A DNA stretch of 50,205 nt from assembly GCA_016933295.1 (NCBI GenBank), contig JAFGBG010000085.1, positions 1 to 50,205 of the forward strand, given 5' to 3'. Both the position numbers and the translations under genes were made by a program. This document shows positions 34,056 through 43,500 of this stretch, piece by piece. Each line of letters opens with the position of its first letter. Positions within the stretch are counted from its first letter, which is position 1. Below the pieces are notes generated by a model, which worked only from the letters and a program-made list of their open reading frames with translations, was not told where the DNA came from and did no database searches. Origin of the DNA: Sedimentisphaerales bacterium. GTDB lineage: Bacteria; Planctomycetota; Phycisphaerae; Sedimentisphaerales; Anaerobacaceae.

Positions 34056-35810
34056 TTATTCTTTTTCCCTGAACGTTACGCTGAGGACCTCCTCTGCGGT
34101 TGTCAGACCGGCAAGAACTCTGCTTATGCCGCTCTCGAACAGGCCATTATAACCTTTCCTTCTGGAAATTTCACGAATTTTCGATTCCGGCGCTCCGTCG
34201 ACAAGCTCGTTGCGAATTTCCCTGTCCAGCGCCAGAAACTCGAATATAGGCAGCCGGCCCAGGTACCCTGTGTGCCCGCACGTATTGCAGCCGGTGCCGT
34301 GATACAATACGATTTCTTTGCCCGGCTCGGGATTTATCTTCATCCGCCGCAGAACGTCCGGCTCGACTTTCACAGGCTCCTTGCAATGGTCGCAAATTCG
34401 CCGCACAAGGCGCTGCGCGATGATAAGATTGACCGTCGAGGCCAGCAGGTACGGCTCGACGCCCATGTAAACCATTCTGCTGATTGCGCTGGGCGCGTCG
34501 TTCGTATGGAACGTGCTCAAAACGAGATGGCCGGTCAGCGAGGCCTTGATTGCGATGTCGATTGTCTCCTTGTCACGAATTTCGCCGATGAAGATGATAT
34601 CCGGGTCCTGCCGGAGAATCGCACGCAGTGACAGGCCGAAGTCGAGTTCGATTTCCGGCTTGACCTGAATCTGGTTTATGCCGGACAGACGATATTCGAC
34701 CGGGTCCTCTACCGTGGTAATATTTTTTCTCGGGTCCCTGATATAATTGAGCGCCGAGTACAAAGTCGTGCTTTTGCCGCTGCCGGTCGGGCCGGTCACG
34801 ATAATAATGCCGTGCGGCTGGCAGAGGTTGTCCTTGAACTCCTGAAGAAGCGCCGGCTCGAAACCCAGCATGTCGAGGTTGTGATTAATCGCCGCCGAGT
34901 CCAGAATACGCATGACTACTTTTTCGCCGTATATGGTCGGAATGACCGAGACACGAACGTCGATATCTCTGCCGGTGGCCTTGATACGGAACCGGCCGTC
35001 CTGCGGCAGACGACGCTCGGCTATGTCCATCTTCGAGAGGATTTTTATTCTCGTCGATACCGCGGCCTGCATCCTTCTCGGCGGGGGAACCATGTCACGA
35101 AGCACGCCGTCGATTCTCATGCGAACGACCATCGAGTTTTCCTGCGGCTCGACGTGGATGTCGCTGGCCCGGCTCTTGACCGCCTGCCTCAGCAGCAAAT
35201 CGACAAACCTGATAACAGGCGCACGCGTCGCCGCTTCCTCGACGCTTATGTCCGCCTCGAGAGCGTCTTCTATCACCTCGTCCTTTTCCACATCTTCGTC
35301 TTCCAGCTCCACGAGGTCGCGCAGCCGCTGCTCGTCCACATCGGAGCCGTGATAGATGACTTCCAGCACGTGGTTAATGTCCCTTTGCGAGCTGAGGACG
35401 GGCCGGATTTCACAGCCGGTCTTGACCGCGACCGTATCGGTCGCGACCACATCGAGCGGGTCGGCCATGGCAAGTGTCAGCCGGTTGCCTTCCTTTGCGA
35501 TAGCCACAAGAGAAAAACGCTTCGCTATCGTTTCCGGGACAAGTCTCGCCGTGCTTCTGTCTATCTCGCTTACGTCCAGTCGAACGAAGTCCGTCGATAA
35601 ATGCTCGGCAAGAGCGTGCTTGACCGCCTCGTCACTGAGCTTCCTGAGCCTGACTAAAACTTCGCCGAGACGGCCGCCGTTGTTGCGCTGCTCGTTGAGC
35701 GCCTCGTCAAGGTCGCCGCTGTTCAGCAGCCCCTTGTTCATAAGCAGCTCGCCGAAGCGCATATGTGATTTCTTTTCGCCGGTATATGTCCTGTCACTTT
35801 CGGTTATCAT
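34056..35810 (-). CDS. pilB: Pilus extension / secretion ATPase (PilB/GspE)
   Basis: The 584-residue hexameric ATPase powers assembly. The N-terminal domain (about residues 17-170, MRFGELLMNKGLLNSGDLDEAL and LAEHLSTDFVRLD) is of the MshEN type, which in related proteins binds cyclic di-GMP. The motor domain has Walker A GPTGSGKSTTLYS, TTVEDPVEYR, Walker B RQDPDIIFIGEIRD and the His box TGHLVLSTFHTND. A four-cysteine metal site follows (CDHC and CNTCGHTGYLGR). GAGGGGGG lies about five bases before the ATG at 35810. It heads the pilus locus behind a near-consensus promoter and a leader of about 330 bases. Confidence 0.95.
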   Translation of the reverse strand: MITESDRTYTGEKKSHMRFGELLMNKGLLNSGDLDEALNEQRNNGGRLGEVLVRLRKLSDEAVKHALAEHLSTDFVRLDVSEIDRSTARLVPETIAKRFSLVAIAKEGNRLTLAMADPLDVVATDTVAVKTGCEIRPVLSSQRDINHVLEVIYHGSDVDEQRLRDLVELEDEDVEKDEVIEDALEADISVEEAATRAPVIRFVDLLLRQAVKSRASDIHVEPQENSMVVRMRIDGVLRDMVPPPRRMQAAVSTRIKILSKMDIAERRLPQDGRFRIKATGRDIDVRVSVIPTIYGEKVVMRILDSAAINHNLDMLGFEPALLQEFKDNLCQPHGIIIVTGPTGSGKSTTLYSALNYIRDPRKNITTVEDPVEYRLSGINQIQVKPEIELDFGLSLRAILRQDPDIIFIGEIRDKETIDIAIKASLTGHLVLSTFHTNDAPSAISRMVYMGVEPYLLASTVNLIIAQRLVRRICDHCKEPVKVEPDVLRRMKINPEPGKEIVLYHGTGCNTCGHTGYLGRLPIFEFLALDREIRNELVDGAPESKIREISRRKGYNGLFESGISRVLAGLTTAEEVLSVTFREKE

Positions 35811-36040
35811 ACAGCCCCCCTCGCATTTTCATTTGCGTAAAATTCTTTTCTTTCAATCCTCGATCCGTTAAAGTTTTGTTTCGATATGTGAGAGTGTAAA
35901 CTCATGCCGAGTCCACGTAGAGATTTCGTGCTCGCACAGAGCGTGCAGACGGGTAAAGGCAGAACCGCCGCGGCCCGGGAAATTTCCGCCGGGGCGAATG
36001 ACTTCAACGACAACAAAAAATCCTTTTTTCTCAACAACAT
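35807..36040 (-). CDS. Possible small leader ORF overlapping the pilB start
   Basis: A 77-residue frame begins MLLRKKDFLLSLKSF behind AGAGG and ends GAV with a TGA that overlaps the pilB ATG (ATGA). Its overlap with the ribosome site of pilB would suit translational coupling. The frame is open further upstream to 36181, but that part lies before the promoter and cannot be transcribed from it. No homology or domain is recognised and the frame may be open by chance. Confidence 0.25.
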   Translation of the reverse strand: MLLRKKDFLLSLKSFAPAEISRAAAVLPLPVCTLCASTKSLRGLGMSLHSHISKQNFNGSRIERKEFYANENARGAV

Positions 36041-36141
36041 ATCCTCTGCCCCCCCCTTAGATATCGTACAAACCAACCTGCGCGATTTCCCTCGGCAACC
36101 CTTCCGCGCATTAAAGAAGGGAAGCCTTCTCCCACTGTTAT
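35811..36141 (-). other. Structured 5' leader of the pilus operon
   Basis: The transcript from the promoter at 36149-36177 should carry about 330 untranslated bases before pilB. Two early stems are visible: AGAAGG-CTTC-CCTTCT (36115-36130) and GCGCG paired with CGCGC across a 20-base loop (36080-36109). I do not recognise a known riboswitch class, including the cyclic di-GMP classes, by eye. Confidence 0.4.
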
Positions 36142-36148
36142 AGGGGCT

Positions 36149-36177
36149 ATTATACAACATAGTGAATCTATCGTCAA
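36149..36177 (-). promoter_or_regulatory. Near-consensus sigma-70 promoter of the pilus operon
   Basis: On the minus strand TTGACG (36177-36172) is followed after exactly 17 bases by a perfect TATAAT (36154-36149). It is the best promoter match in the window. Transcription would start near 36142 and read through pilB, pilC and the prepilin gene. Confidence 0.72.
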
Positions 36178-36322
36178 GCAAAAATGTGCCTTATCAGTGC
36201 TGATACGGCCGTTTTCCGGGCCGAATTGACGAGATGAGTAAATATGGCGAATTTAATTTCGTTAGCTCCGATAAACCTGCGATTAATAAAGGCTTGTACT
36301 GAATTGGATTTTTTTCCCTCCT

Positions 36323-36338
36323 TCATTTCATGAAATGA
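36323..36338. promoter_or_regulatory. 16-base perfect palindrome, possible operator
   Basis: TCATTTCATGAAATGA is a perfect palindrome about 150 bases upstream of the pilus promoter, between that promoter and the end of the VIT-vWA gene. It could bind a dimeric regulator. No second copy was noticed elsewhere in the window. Confidence 0.3.
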
Positions 36339-36374
36339 TGTCCGATATAAAGACAGATTTCAACAGTGCAACCG

Positions 36375-36485
36375 CGGGTGAAAGACCGGCAAAGGTCTCG
36401 ATAAAATCACCGAAAAAAATGTCTAAAAAATATATTTAACTTTTATTACTATCCTTTCACGTCGGTTTTCGCCGGTCTTTTTTTT
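36375..36485. other. Competing hairpins downstream of the VIT-vWA gene
   Basis: GGTGA..TCACC (36377-36381 with 36407-36411) encloses GACC-GGCAAA-GGTC (36384-36397). The same GACCGGC can instead pair, as AAAGACCGGC (36381-36390), with GCCGGTCTTT (36471-36480), which runs into eight T residues on the plus strand. The region probably ends the minus-strand VIT-vWA operon. In the plus direction it has the form of an attenuator, but no plus-strand gene is attached. Confidence 0.4.
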
Positions 36486-39021
36486 ACTCCTGCACAGTGG
36501 TATCGTATCGAACGCCGTAAGGGACAGGCACGGGTACGGCAACGGTCGTGCCGTGGTCTCCGGCGGTGACGCGGCTCGAATCGACGGCGATAAAAGCAGT
36601 ATATGCCGACATCAAGCCGTATTCGAGAGCAACTTGTTTAATCTCGCCCGGCAAATCGCCGCTGTTGTCGTACGTCGCCTGAGAAGCGAGCGTCTCAATC
36701 TTCTTGCGCGCCCATACGCAGGCGATGCCGCCGTGAGTGTCACCCGAATTGCCGAGGTTGACAGGTACGGCGATTTCCTGGTCGAGGTTACCGACTTTGC
36801 CTGTGATTCGAATCGCCCCGCTGCTTTGTCCGGAGAATCTTCCTGTAATAATGAGCGGTCTTCCGACGAACAGATCAGGAACCTGTGCCGGGTAAAGATC
36901 GGTTACTTGTAAACCACCCCAGTCGATTGAGACGTCGGTAAGTGCCGGGTGGCTGATACGCTCGTAGAACAAATCGACAATCTCGCCGGCGCTTTCGTCG
37001 AGGCCGATATAAGCAACGGCGCCTTTGCCGAGCTTGGCCATCCGATCGAGCAGGTAGCGATTGACGGACGAGCCTACGCCGAAGCTGAAAATGCGGCTCT
37101 CGCCGAGGCGCTCGTGGACCGCGGCAAGAATCTGGGATTCGTTGCCGATATAGCCGTCGGTCATAAACGAGACTAAGCGGAACCTTTGCGGGTCGTGCGG
37201 GAAATCCAGAGCGGCCTTGATTCCCTCTATCATCTGCGTGCCGCCGCTGCCGTGAAGGGCTTCGACATAATCGAGTCCCCTGCGAATATTTTCAGGCGTC
37301 GCCGGAAGCGGCTTCGGACCGAGCTGAGAGGCGTTATTGGAAAAGCGTATCACCTGGAACGTGTCGCCCGGCTGGAGCTGCCTCAATGCGCGGGTGATGG
37401 CGTCTTTGGCCTTTTCAATCGGCTTGCCGCTCATACTGCCGGAGCAATCAAGCACAAATATCATTTCCATAGGCGCGCGTTTGAGAAATTTTAGGTTATC
37501 CGGCGGATAAAGCATCAGCGTAAAGAATCCGCCGCGATTGTCCTGATGAGTCACAAGGGCGGACTTGACTTTTTTACCCGCAACTTTGTACCGAAGGACA
37601 AAATCCTTGTTGGGGATGCTGTCGAGACTGCTGAGTTTTATCGTGCGTTTTTCCGCCGCGGGAGTGCTGTTGGTGATAACATGGCTGGGGCAGGCTATTT
37701 CTTCGATTGCCACACCGGCGTCGATATCGACTGCAAGAGAGATATCGTGCCCGCTGCGCCGGCCGGGCTTTAAGTACTGTACTTCGGTCTTCTGGCCGGA
37801 GATTCCTGCCCTGCCCTGCGCTACGGCGCCGACGCCGTCGGTATATCCGGGAGGATTATATCGCGGCCCGACAACCATCGGGAAAATGAATTCGTACCAG
37901 CCGTCCACGTACGCAAGGGTGCTGAAGTATTTTATATTGACATCGATTTGCTTGTTCGGCTCGATGTTCGCGACCTTCTGTGTGAAGATATTCGGCCGTT
38001 CCTGCGTTAAGAGCGAAGCGACATATCCCTGGCTTTTGGCCTCGACGTAAATTCTTTCCGCTTCCTCGCGCTCGCGGATTATGCCGCGAATCTTGCGCTC
38101 GCCGATAACCATGATGAATTCATTGACGGCGGCGTTCTGCGGCAGAGGAAAGACGTAAACGGCCTCGATTTTTTCATCGTAGGGATTGTGAAACTGCTGC
38201 GTCACTTCCACCGTGGCGATATAGCCGCTTATCTGCCCTTTGACATCGGTATGTTTGAGCGGCAAAGGAATCTCCTTTTCCTCGTCGGGCAATTTCGCCA
38301 GCATCGCGCCGGAGCCTGGAGTCTCCTCATCGGCAACAATCCCGCTCGTCTCGGCCTTGGCGATAATCCATACCTCATCGGCCGTAACTGTCGCCAGCTC
38401 ACTATAAATTCTCGTAGAAGATGGGCCTCCTAACTGTCTTATACGACGGTAAACTTCCTGACTCTTATTAGGTATGGATGTCAAAGGTTGATTGCTTTTA
38501 ACAATTCCATCGATTCCTTTGCTATCTCCTCCAGGGCGACGGCCGTCAGTCGTACTACTAATACCATAGCCACCCATACCACCACCATAGCCACGTCCAC
38601 CTCTTGTCCCTCGGAGGTCTTCTGCTTTAGTTTCGGACTCTGTCCTATATAATCCTCCGACTATTGGTATGTCGCCCATATCCGGAACTTTTGTTCTTGT
38701 ACCATTCTGAGAATCCATTGGCCTTTCAACAGATCGGTCTGATTCTGTTCCTTCCCGCCAATTTTTAGGATAGGTCAATTCGCTGGTATAAGGTATCTTG
38801 GAATCCCCGGCTTTTGATAGACTACTTAATCCTTTCTGTCTCTTTTCTTCAGTTAGCTGATTTAGAAAGTTATCGCGGTCTTTCAACGATTCTTCCACTG
38901 CTTGTGCCATAGCATCAGGTTTTTCTTCCTGATGTGTTGAACAGCCAACGAGCAAATAGCCGGTCAATATTGTTCCCAGTACACCTAAAAGGATTGATGT
39001 GATTAGTATTTTCTTTTTCAC
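36484..39021 (-). CDS. VIT domain / von Willebrand A domain lipoprotein
   Basis: The 845-residue protein has a lipoprotein signal ending LLVGC (Cys27). A disordered Gly/Arg-rich region follows (about residues 130-175, GTRGGRGYGGGMGGYG). A VIT domain lies at about 250-390 (VKGQISGYIATVEVTQQFHNP, IREREEAERIYVEAKSQGY, ERPNIFTQKVANIEP). A vWA domain with a complete metal site comes next, DCSGSMSG starting at Asp525, with later SGGTQM and TDGYIGN. The last 150 residues are a beta-rich region. This architecture resembles inter-alpha-trypsin-inhibitor heavy chains and is common but unstudied in bacteria. The GTG start overlaps the stop of the cohesin-like gene (GTGA). A role in metal-dependent adhesion at the cell envelope is likely. 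Confidence 0.9.
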   Translation of the reverse strand: MKKKILITSILLGVLGTILTGYLLVGCSTHQEEKPDAMAQAVEESLKDRDNFLNQLTEEKRQKGLSSLSKAGDSKIPYTSELTYPKNWREGTESDRSVERPMDSQNGTRTKVPDMGDIPIVGGLYRTESETKAEDLRGTRGGRGYGGGMGGYGISSTTDGRRPGGDSKGIDGIVKSNQPLTSIPNKSQEVYRRIRQLGGPSSTRIYSELATVTADEVWIIAKAETSGIVADEETPGSGAMLAKLPDEEKEIPLPLKHTDVKGQISGYIATVEVTQQFHNPYDEKIEAVYVFPLPQNAAVNEFIMVIGERKIRGIIREREEAERIYVEAKSQGYVASLLTQERPNIFTQKVANIEPNKQIDVNIKYFSTLAYVDGWYEFIFPMVVGPRYNPPGYTDGVGAVAQGRAGISGQKTEVQYLKPGRRSGHDISLAVDIDAGVAIEEIACPSHVITNSTPAAEKRTIKLSSLDSIPNKDFVLRYKVAGKKVKSALVTHQDNRGGFFTLMLYPPDNLKFLKRAPMEMIFVLDCSGSMSGKPIEKAKDAITRALRQLQPGDTFQVIRFSNNASQLGPKPLPATPENIRRGLDYVEALHGSGGTQMIEGIKAALDFPHDPQRFRLVSFMTDGYIGNESQILAAVHERLGESRIFSFGVGSSVNRYLLDRMAKLGKGAVAYIGLDESAGEIVDLFYERISHPALTDVSIDWGGLQVTDLYPAQVPDLFVGRPLIITGRFSGQSSGAIRITGKVGNLDQEIAVPVNLGNSGDTHGGIACVWARKKIETLASQATYDNSGDLPGEIKQVALEYGLMSAYTAFIAVDSSRVTAGDHGTTVAVPVPVPYGVRYDTTVQE

Positions 39022-39479
39022 TTTTGTTCTCCTTTTTCGTATGTGATTTTAGCGGGTATTTCGTTTCCGTCCGCATCGGCGGCGACAGTCAGCTCCAGCT
39101 CGTACCGAGGCTCGGCATCGCCGATTATCCGCAACTGGATTGTCGCGATTCGAGTGCGGCCTTTCGGCAGGTCCTTGTCGGTGCTGAATGCGGCGATAAT
39201 TATCCTGCCGCCGGCCAAAGCCGCCTTGTCGTAATAAGGCGGCTCCCCGAATGCCGGGTGCTCGCCGTTTTCGACGCCGACGATTTCGATTTGGCCGGCG
39301 ACTGCCTTTAGCTCGAACTGATAAGCCGCAAGGGCACGATTGCCCGAATCGAGATATATATGCAACGGTGCAAAACGAACTTTTTGCCGGACGTCGGTTT
39401 CGTACTCGTCGGATTGATGAGCAAGAACAGCAGCCGTCAGGCAGGCACTAATTAGAACAGTTAAAGTAATAATTCTCAT
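39018..39479 (-). CDS. Secreted cohesin-like protein
   Basis: The 153-residue protein has a signal peptide (to about AVLAHQ) and then one domain of about 125 residues. Its order of strands and motifs resembles a cohesin module: APLHIYLDSGNRALAAYQFELKA, IVGVENG, AALAGGRIIIAAF, GRTRIATIQLRI and a C-terminal strand. Cohesins bind dockerins, and the gene just upstream encodes a dockerin. The start overlaps the dockerin stop by one base (TAATG) and the stop overlaps the VIT-vWA start, so all three are translationally coupled. The cohesin assignment is by pattern and would need a profile search. Confidence 0.68.
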   Translation of the reverse strand: MRIITLTVLISACLTAAVLAHQSDEYETDVRQKVRFAPLHIYLDSGNRALAAYQFELKAVAGQIEIVGVENGEHPAFGEPPYYDKAALAGGRIIIAAFSTDKDLPKGRTRIATIQLRIIGDAEPRYELELTVAADADGNEIPAKITYEKGEQK

Positions 39480-39955
39480 TATATTACTCCTTTATTTAAG
39501 TGGACGGCTGTCTTGGCAATGAAATCGACGTCGCCGCGATTGACAAGGCCGTCGCCGTTCATGTCGAAACTCGAATCGATTTGCTCGGCGGATTCTAGCC
39601 GCTTGGCCAGTTTGAACGCGTCGAGAATATCCACGCGGCCGCTCCGGTCGATATCAGCACTTTGGGTTTCGGCAAAATAAGAATCCTCCGTACTCTTTTT
39701 GGACATCCTCGATAAATCCAGGCTGAAGGCAAAAATGACGACAGCCGCGGTGGCGGCGATTATACCGATCCGGCGGATAATATTGTGCCGCCATTGTCTC
39801 CGGACGAGCTTGCGCCCGGCATTGTCCAGAATCGCCATATCTACTTCCATTGGAACCGATTGCGGCGGCTCGAACATCTCAGCCAGGTCTTTTTTCAGCT
39901 CGGCGGAAATCTTCGGGCCTGAGTTTTCATCGAATTGTTCGTTTATTTTTGCCAT
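39479..39955 (-). CDS. Membrane-anchored type I dockerin protein
   Basis: The 158-residue protein has a cytoplasmic segment of about 60 residues, one membrane helix (62-80) and a periplasmic tail holding a dockerin. The two calcium loops are clear: DIDRSGRVDILD at 101-112 and DMNGDGLVNRGD at 131-142. Each is followed by the helix FKLAKRL or VDFIAKTAVHL. Dockerins normally sit on secreted enzymes, so a dockerin facing the periplasm on a membrane anchor is unusual. The cytoplasmic part (LKKDLAEMFEP, GRKLVRRQWRHNIIRR) might bind a sigma factor, since an ECF sigma gene lies upstream, but no known anti-sigma motif is seen. GGAGAAAAG precedes the ATG. Confidence 0.85.
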   Translation of the reverse strand: MAKINEQFDENSGPKISAELKKDLAEMFEPPQSVPMEVDMAILDNAGRKLVRRQWRHNIIRRIGIIAATAAVVIFAFSLDLSRMSKKSTEDSYFAETQSADIDRSGRVDILDAFKLAKRLESAEQIDSSFDMNGDGLVNRGDVDFIAKTAVHLNKGVI

Positions 39956-40550
39956 AATCTTTTCTCCGATACCTTAAGCAAACAGAAGCGGCGAAAAGTT
40001 CCCAATTTTCGAGAAATTTCAAAAAACATGTCTCGGCGAAGCCGGATTGGCTTCGTTTTGGCTTCAATTGGATTTGTTTTTTGCCATCCTGAATTTCATA
40101 TTCATTTGTCATCAAAGGACTTGCGCTTTCCAATTACGGCAAATTGGCTTCGTTTTTTCAAATTACTTCGTATTTCGTATCTTGTATCTCGTATCTGGTA
40201 TGTCGGAAAACGCGTTTTCACACATAGTCTTGTTTTATAAATACTTACGATACAGAAAGAGCAAAAATCAAAGATAAAAGAGCAAAATCACATAGTAAAA
40301 TTCAAAAATAAAGAGATGCGTAATGAATTGTTGACTGAATCCAAGCCGAAAGACCAAAATTTTAATTTTTGAACTGTAATTTTGATGTTTGATTTTTACA
40401 TTTTAATTTTACATTCCGCTACCCCCTGCGAACCCTCCTTAGTTCAATAATTATCTTACACCATCCCGGCAAAAATGCAAGGAAAATCCCCGAAGAAGCC
40501 AAAAAAGCTCCTGGCCCTAATTCTTACAGTTTTAGACGAAAGAGATTCGT
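39956..40550. other. AT-rich intergenic region with short repeats, 595 bases
   Basis: No gene is supported. The region contains a run of 8-9 base repeats, CGTAT/GTATCT (40169-40204), and a stretch rich in AAAATTCAAAAAT and TTTAATTTT words (40270-40430). It should hold the promoter of the dockerin operon and the end of the GH127 transcript. A fragment near 40444-40560 is more ordinary sequence. Confidence 0.5.
40169..40204. repeat. Short degenerate tandem repeat
   Basis: About four imperfect units of the type CGTATTT / CGTATCTT / GTATCTCGTATCTGG follow one another. Similar words (TTCGTATTTCG) occur in the gap between the two tRNA genes at the end of the window, so this looks like a genome-specific intergenic element. 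Confidence 0.5.
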
Positions 40551-43500
40551 CTATTTAAGAGTAACATCGAAATAAACAGAGTGGCGACCGTAAGTTTCAA
40601 AGAACGGTTTCAGCTCAACGCCTTCAAGGCGAAAACTCAAAGTTGCCGGATCGCCGGTAATGGATTTGCCGATATCTCCGGCATCCAGAGTCACAGGCCG
40701 CCATGTGGAAAGAGAGCCCGGCTCCTGAGCGGCCAACAAAACCGGACCGTAGAAAATACTTGCGATATTGGGCTGGTCCATGACCGGCCTCAGGTAGAAG
40801 CTAAACGGCATCTTCAGCTCGATTGTATCGCCATCTCTCCATGTCCGGCGGAGAGTCAGATATTCGCCCCGGTTAATATCGACCGCCTGGATTTGGCTGT
40901 CATTGATTTTGAAAAAGAAACCGCGTCTCGCCCATTTCGGCACACGAACTTTTATGTCAAACTTGCCGCCGCCGGTAATAGTCAGCTTGGTCGTATCGGC
41001 ATAAGGATAATTGGTGCTCTGTTTGACGACCACGTTTTGCTCGGGCCAGGTCAACGTGGAAGGCACATAAAGATTGACATACAGGGTGTTATTGTCGGCG
41101 CTCTTGAAGTAGATTGAATCCTGCAGCTTCGTATTGCTCTCCAGGGCCGTGCCGTTGCAGCAGGTAAAACCACTCATGTTCGCATTGCCGAATCTCTTGC
41201 GAGCGCCGGGATTCAGAGGGACATGATAGGTATTGCCGGCATCGTTTTCTGCCACGGAGGCAAGGATATGGTTGTACAGGCCCTGTTCGTAGTAGTCCAT
41301 GTATTTGCCATCCTGGTCGAACATAAATAGCTGTCGGCTCAGCTTGAGCAAATTATACGTGGCGCATGTCTCGTTTTGTCCGCCCTGGTTGAAGCCGTTG
41401 GTAAACAACGTATTCGGCTGAGCCGTGAAGCATTCCGAGTTGTTGGGATTTTTGGCTCCCGCGACGCCGCCGATACTATACATATAGCAGTGCGAACAGA
41501 TGTCCCAGAAATTATCCGCCACTTCGTAGTATGCTATGTCCTTTGTACCTTTGTAGGTCTCTACGGCGCCGGTTATCTGCGGTATATGCTGATTGGCATG
41601 TTTGCTGCGCATGGTATCGACATTCTTTGCAAGACCGTGGTCGTGCTCGGCATTGCCGAAGAAAAAGTCGATATTGTCAAACAGCCGGGCGCAATCGAGA
41701 TATTTCTGCTTTCCGGTTATCCTGTGCAGCCGGGCCATGACTTCGTTCATACCGCCGTACTCTCCGGCTATGTAACGATTCCACATGCTGATTCGCGTTT
41801 CCGTAGGAACGACTTTTAGCCGTTCGTACACCCAGTTGCCCATGCCTTCGGCAATTTTCAGGGCCTTTTCATTTCCGCCGACCTCGTAGCAATCGAGCAG
41901 TCCGGCAAGAATTTTATGGAGGGTATAATACGGCGCCCAAATCTGGTTGTTTCTGCCGCCGTATGTGGCGCCGTTTTCCAGCATGATGAACTGATCCGGC
42001 GGATAGGCGCTGATAAAGCCTTCGCCCCAGTTCCAGTAGTCGGTACGTATGCCGTTTTCACTGAGGTCGGAATCGTAGCCTTCTTTTCCCGGCCCGGGCG
42101 GCACTTTCGTCGGATCGGCATTAAATTCGCCTCCATCCTCGACGGGCTTGCCGGATTTCTGAGAAAACTCATACAGTGTATCTATCATATAATTCATCTT
42201 TTGCAGAAAATTGGCGTGCAGGTCCGCGTCGTAAGTAGTACTTGCATAGGCCTGCGCCATGGCGGAAAGATAATGACCGCTGGCATGGCCGCGTAAACGC
42301 GTGGTCCGGCTGTCCCAGCCTCGTAAGGGCCTGACGCCCTCCGGCTGCTCCTGGCCGAAAGCATCGCGGAAGTTGAAAAGAAAACTGTCCGGATTCGTAC
42401 CGGCCAGGGTAAGAATGAACTTGTCACGATTTTTCATAAACTGGGTATCACGACCGTCCGCATCCTGATTCAAAACCACCTGTCCCAAACCGAACGGCTG
42501 TAGATTTAGCTGCGGAGCAGAAACATCGCCAGCAGAGGCTTTCACGGTAACGGTCGCCTTGGGTTTCAAATCCGTACCAGGAACAGTTCCGGTTACCGTA
42601 TAGGTTCCCGCCTCGCGCACCTGAGAATTATCCGTAGGCGCAGGCCAGAGAACACGAACCAGCGGACCTTCGGCGCCGTCGCGATATGTGCCGGGTATAT
42701 AATACGGCAGCCGCGGCAAAACACCGATGGTTGTCTCGGCGGTTATATCAGGCACGGCAACCAACTGAAGTGCTTTGGAAGCCGCATCGCCTGTTGAAGA
42801 TTCATCCCCGGCGGCGGTTTCGTCGTCAGCAACTACCACGTCAACATCTTTGGGCGTGGCGTTATTGCGAATGGTAGCGACCTGCCTGTCCGTCAGTGCG
42901 ATGCTGTATATACGCACGTCGTGGACCTTCGCGTTGAGGTCGGGATCGGTCTCGTACTCGGACTTGCCGATATACAGCAGGTTTGCCGCGGCGTTATCCT
43001 GGTTCAGTACCTGCTCCAGGGTCAAATCCACATCGTTTTCGCGAGCGACTCTTTTTCCGTCCATATAGCTGCTTAGAGTTTGATTCGCCGTATCCAGCAC
43101 AACGGCCAAATGCACCCATTTGCCGGTTGCGACACGCGGAACCACAGGGCCTACTTCTTCATTCCATCCGGTTATTGTAACGCGGGCGCGATAACCCTCG
43201 GCAGGCTCCTCGCCGACAGGGGTGCAGAAGAAATTCCGCGTGGTATCCTGTCCGAAATCGAAGAATCTCTGCCATGCCATCTCATCCCTGAGAAAGAGCC
43301 AGCCGGTAACGCTGATTGTATCGATTCCGATTAACGCCCGGCCGGGAATTTGAAGATAGCCGCCGCTGATCTGACCCGGCAGTGACAAAACTTTACCGAA
43401 CAGGCTGTCTTCGACGTAAGCGGCCCCGTCGCCGTGCAGGGTTGCATGATAATTGTTCCGGGACCAATCCTGAGCATTGCCGTTCAATATATAGCGTGCA

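Noticed and set aside
34812-35600. 262-codon plus-strand frame opposite pilB
   Set aside because: It lies wholly antisense to a well-conserved ATPase domain, has no ribosome site or recognisable domain and is Arg/Asp/His-rich in the way mirror frames of GC-rich genes are.
17348-35810. Pure type II secretion system
   Set aside because: A PilT protein with its AVRNCIRE motif, together with PilM/PilN/PilO-type proteins, fits a retractable type IV pilus better. A secretion role remains possible.
35811-36141. Cyclic di-GMP riboswitch in the pilB leader
   Set aside because: The conserved core sequences of the known classes were not found by eye. The leader is reported only as structured.
36041-36181. 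Upstream part of the frame before pilB, starting MLDDRF
   Set aside because: It overlaps the -10 and -35 boxes of the pilus promoter, so the likely transcript does not include it. Only the later start at 36040 is kept as a weak candidate.
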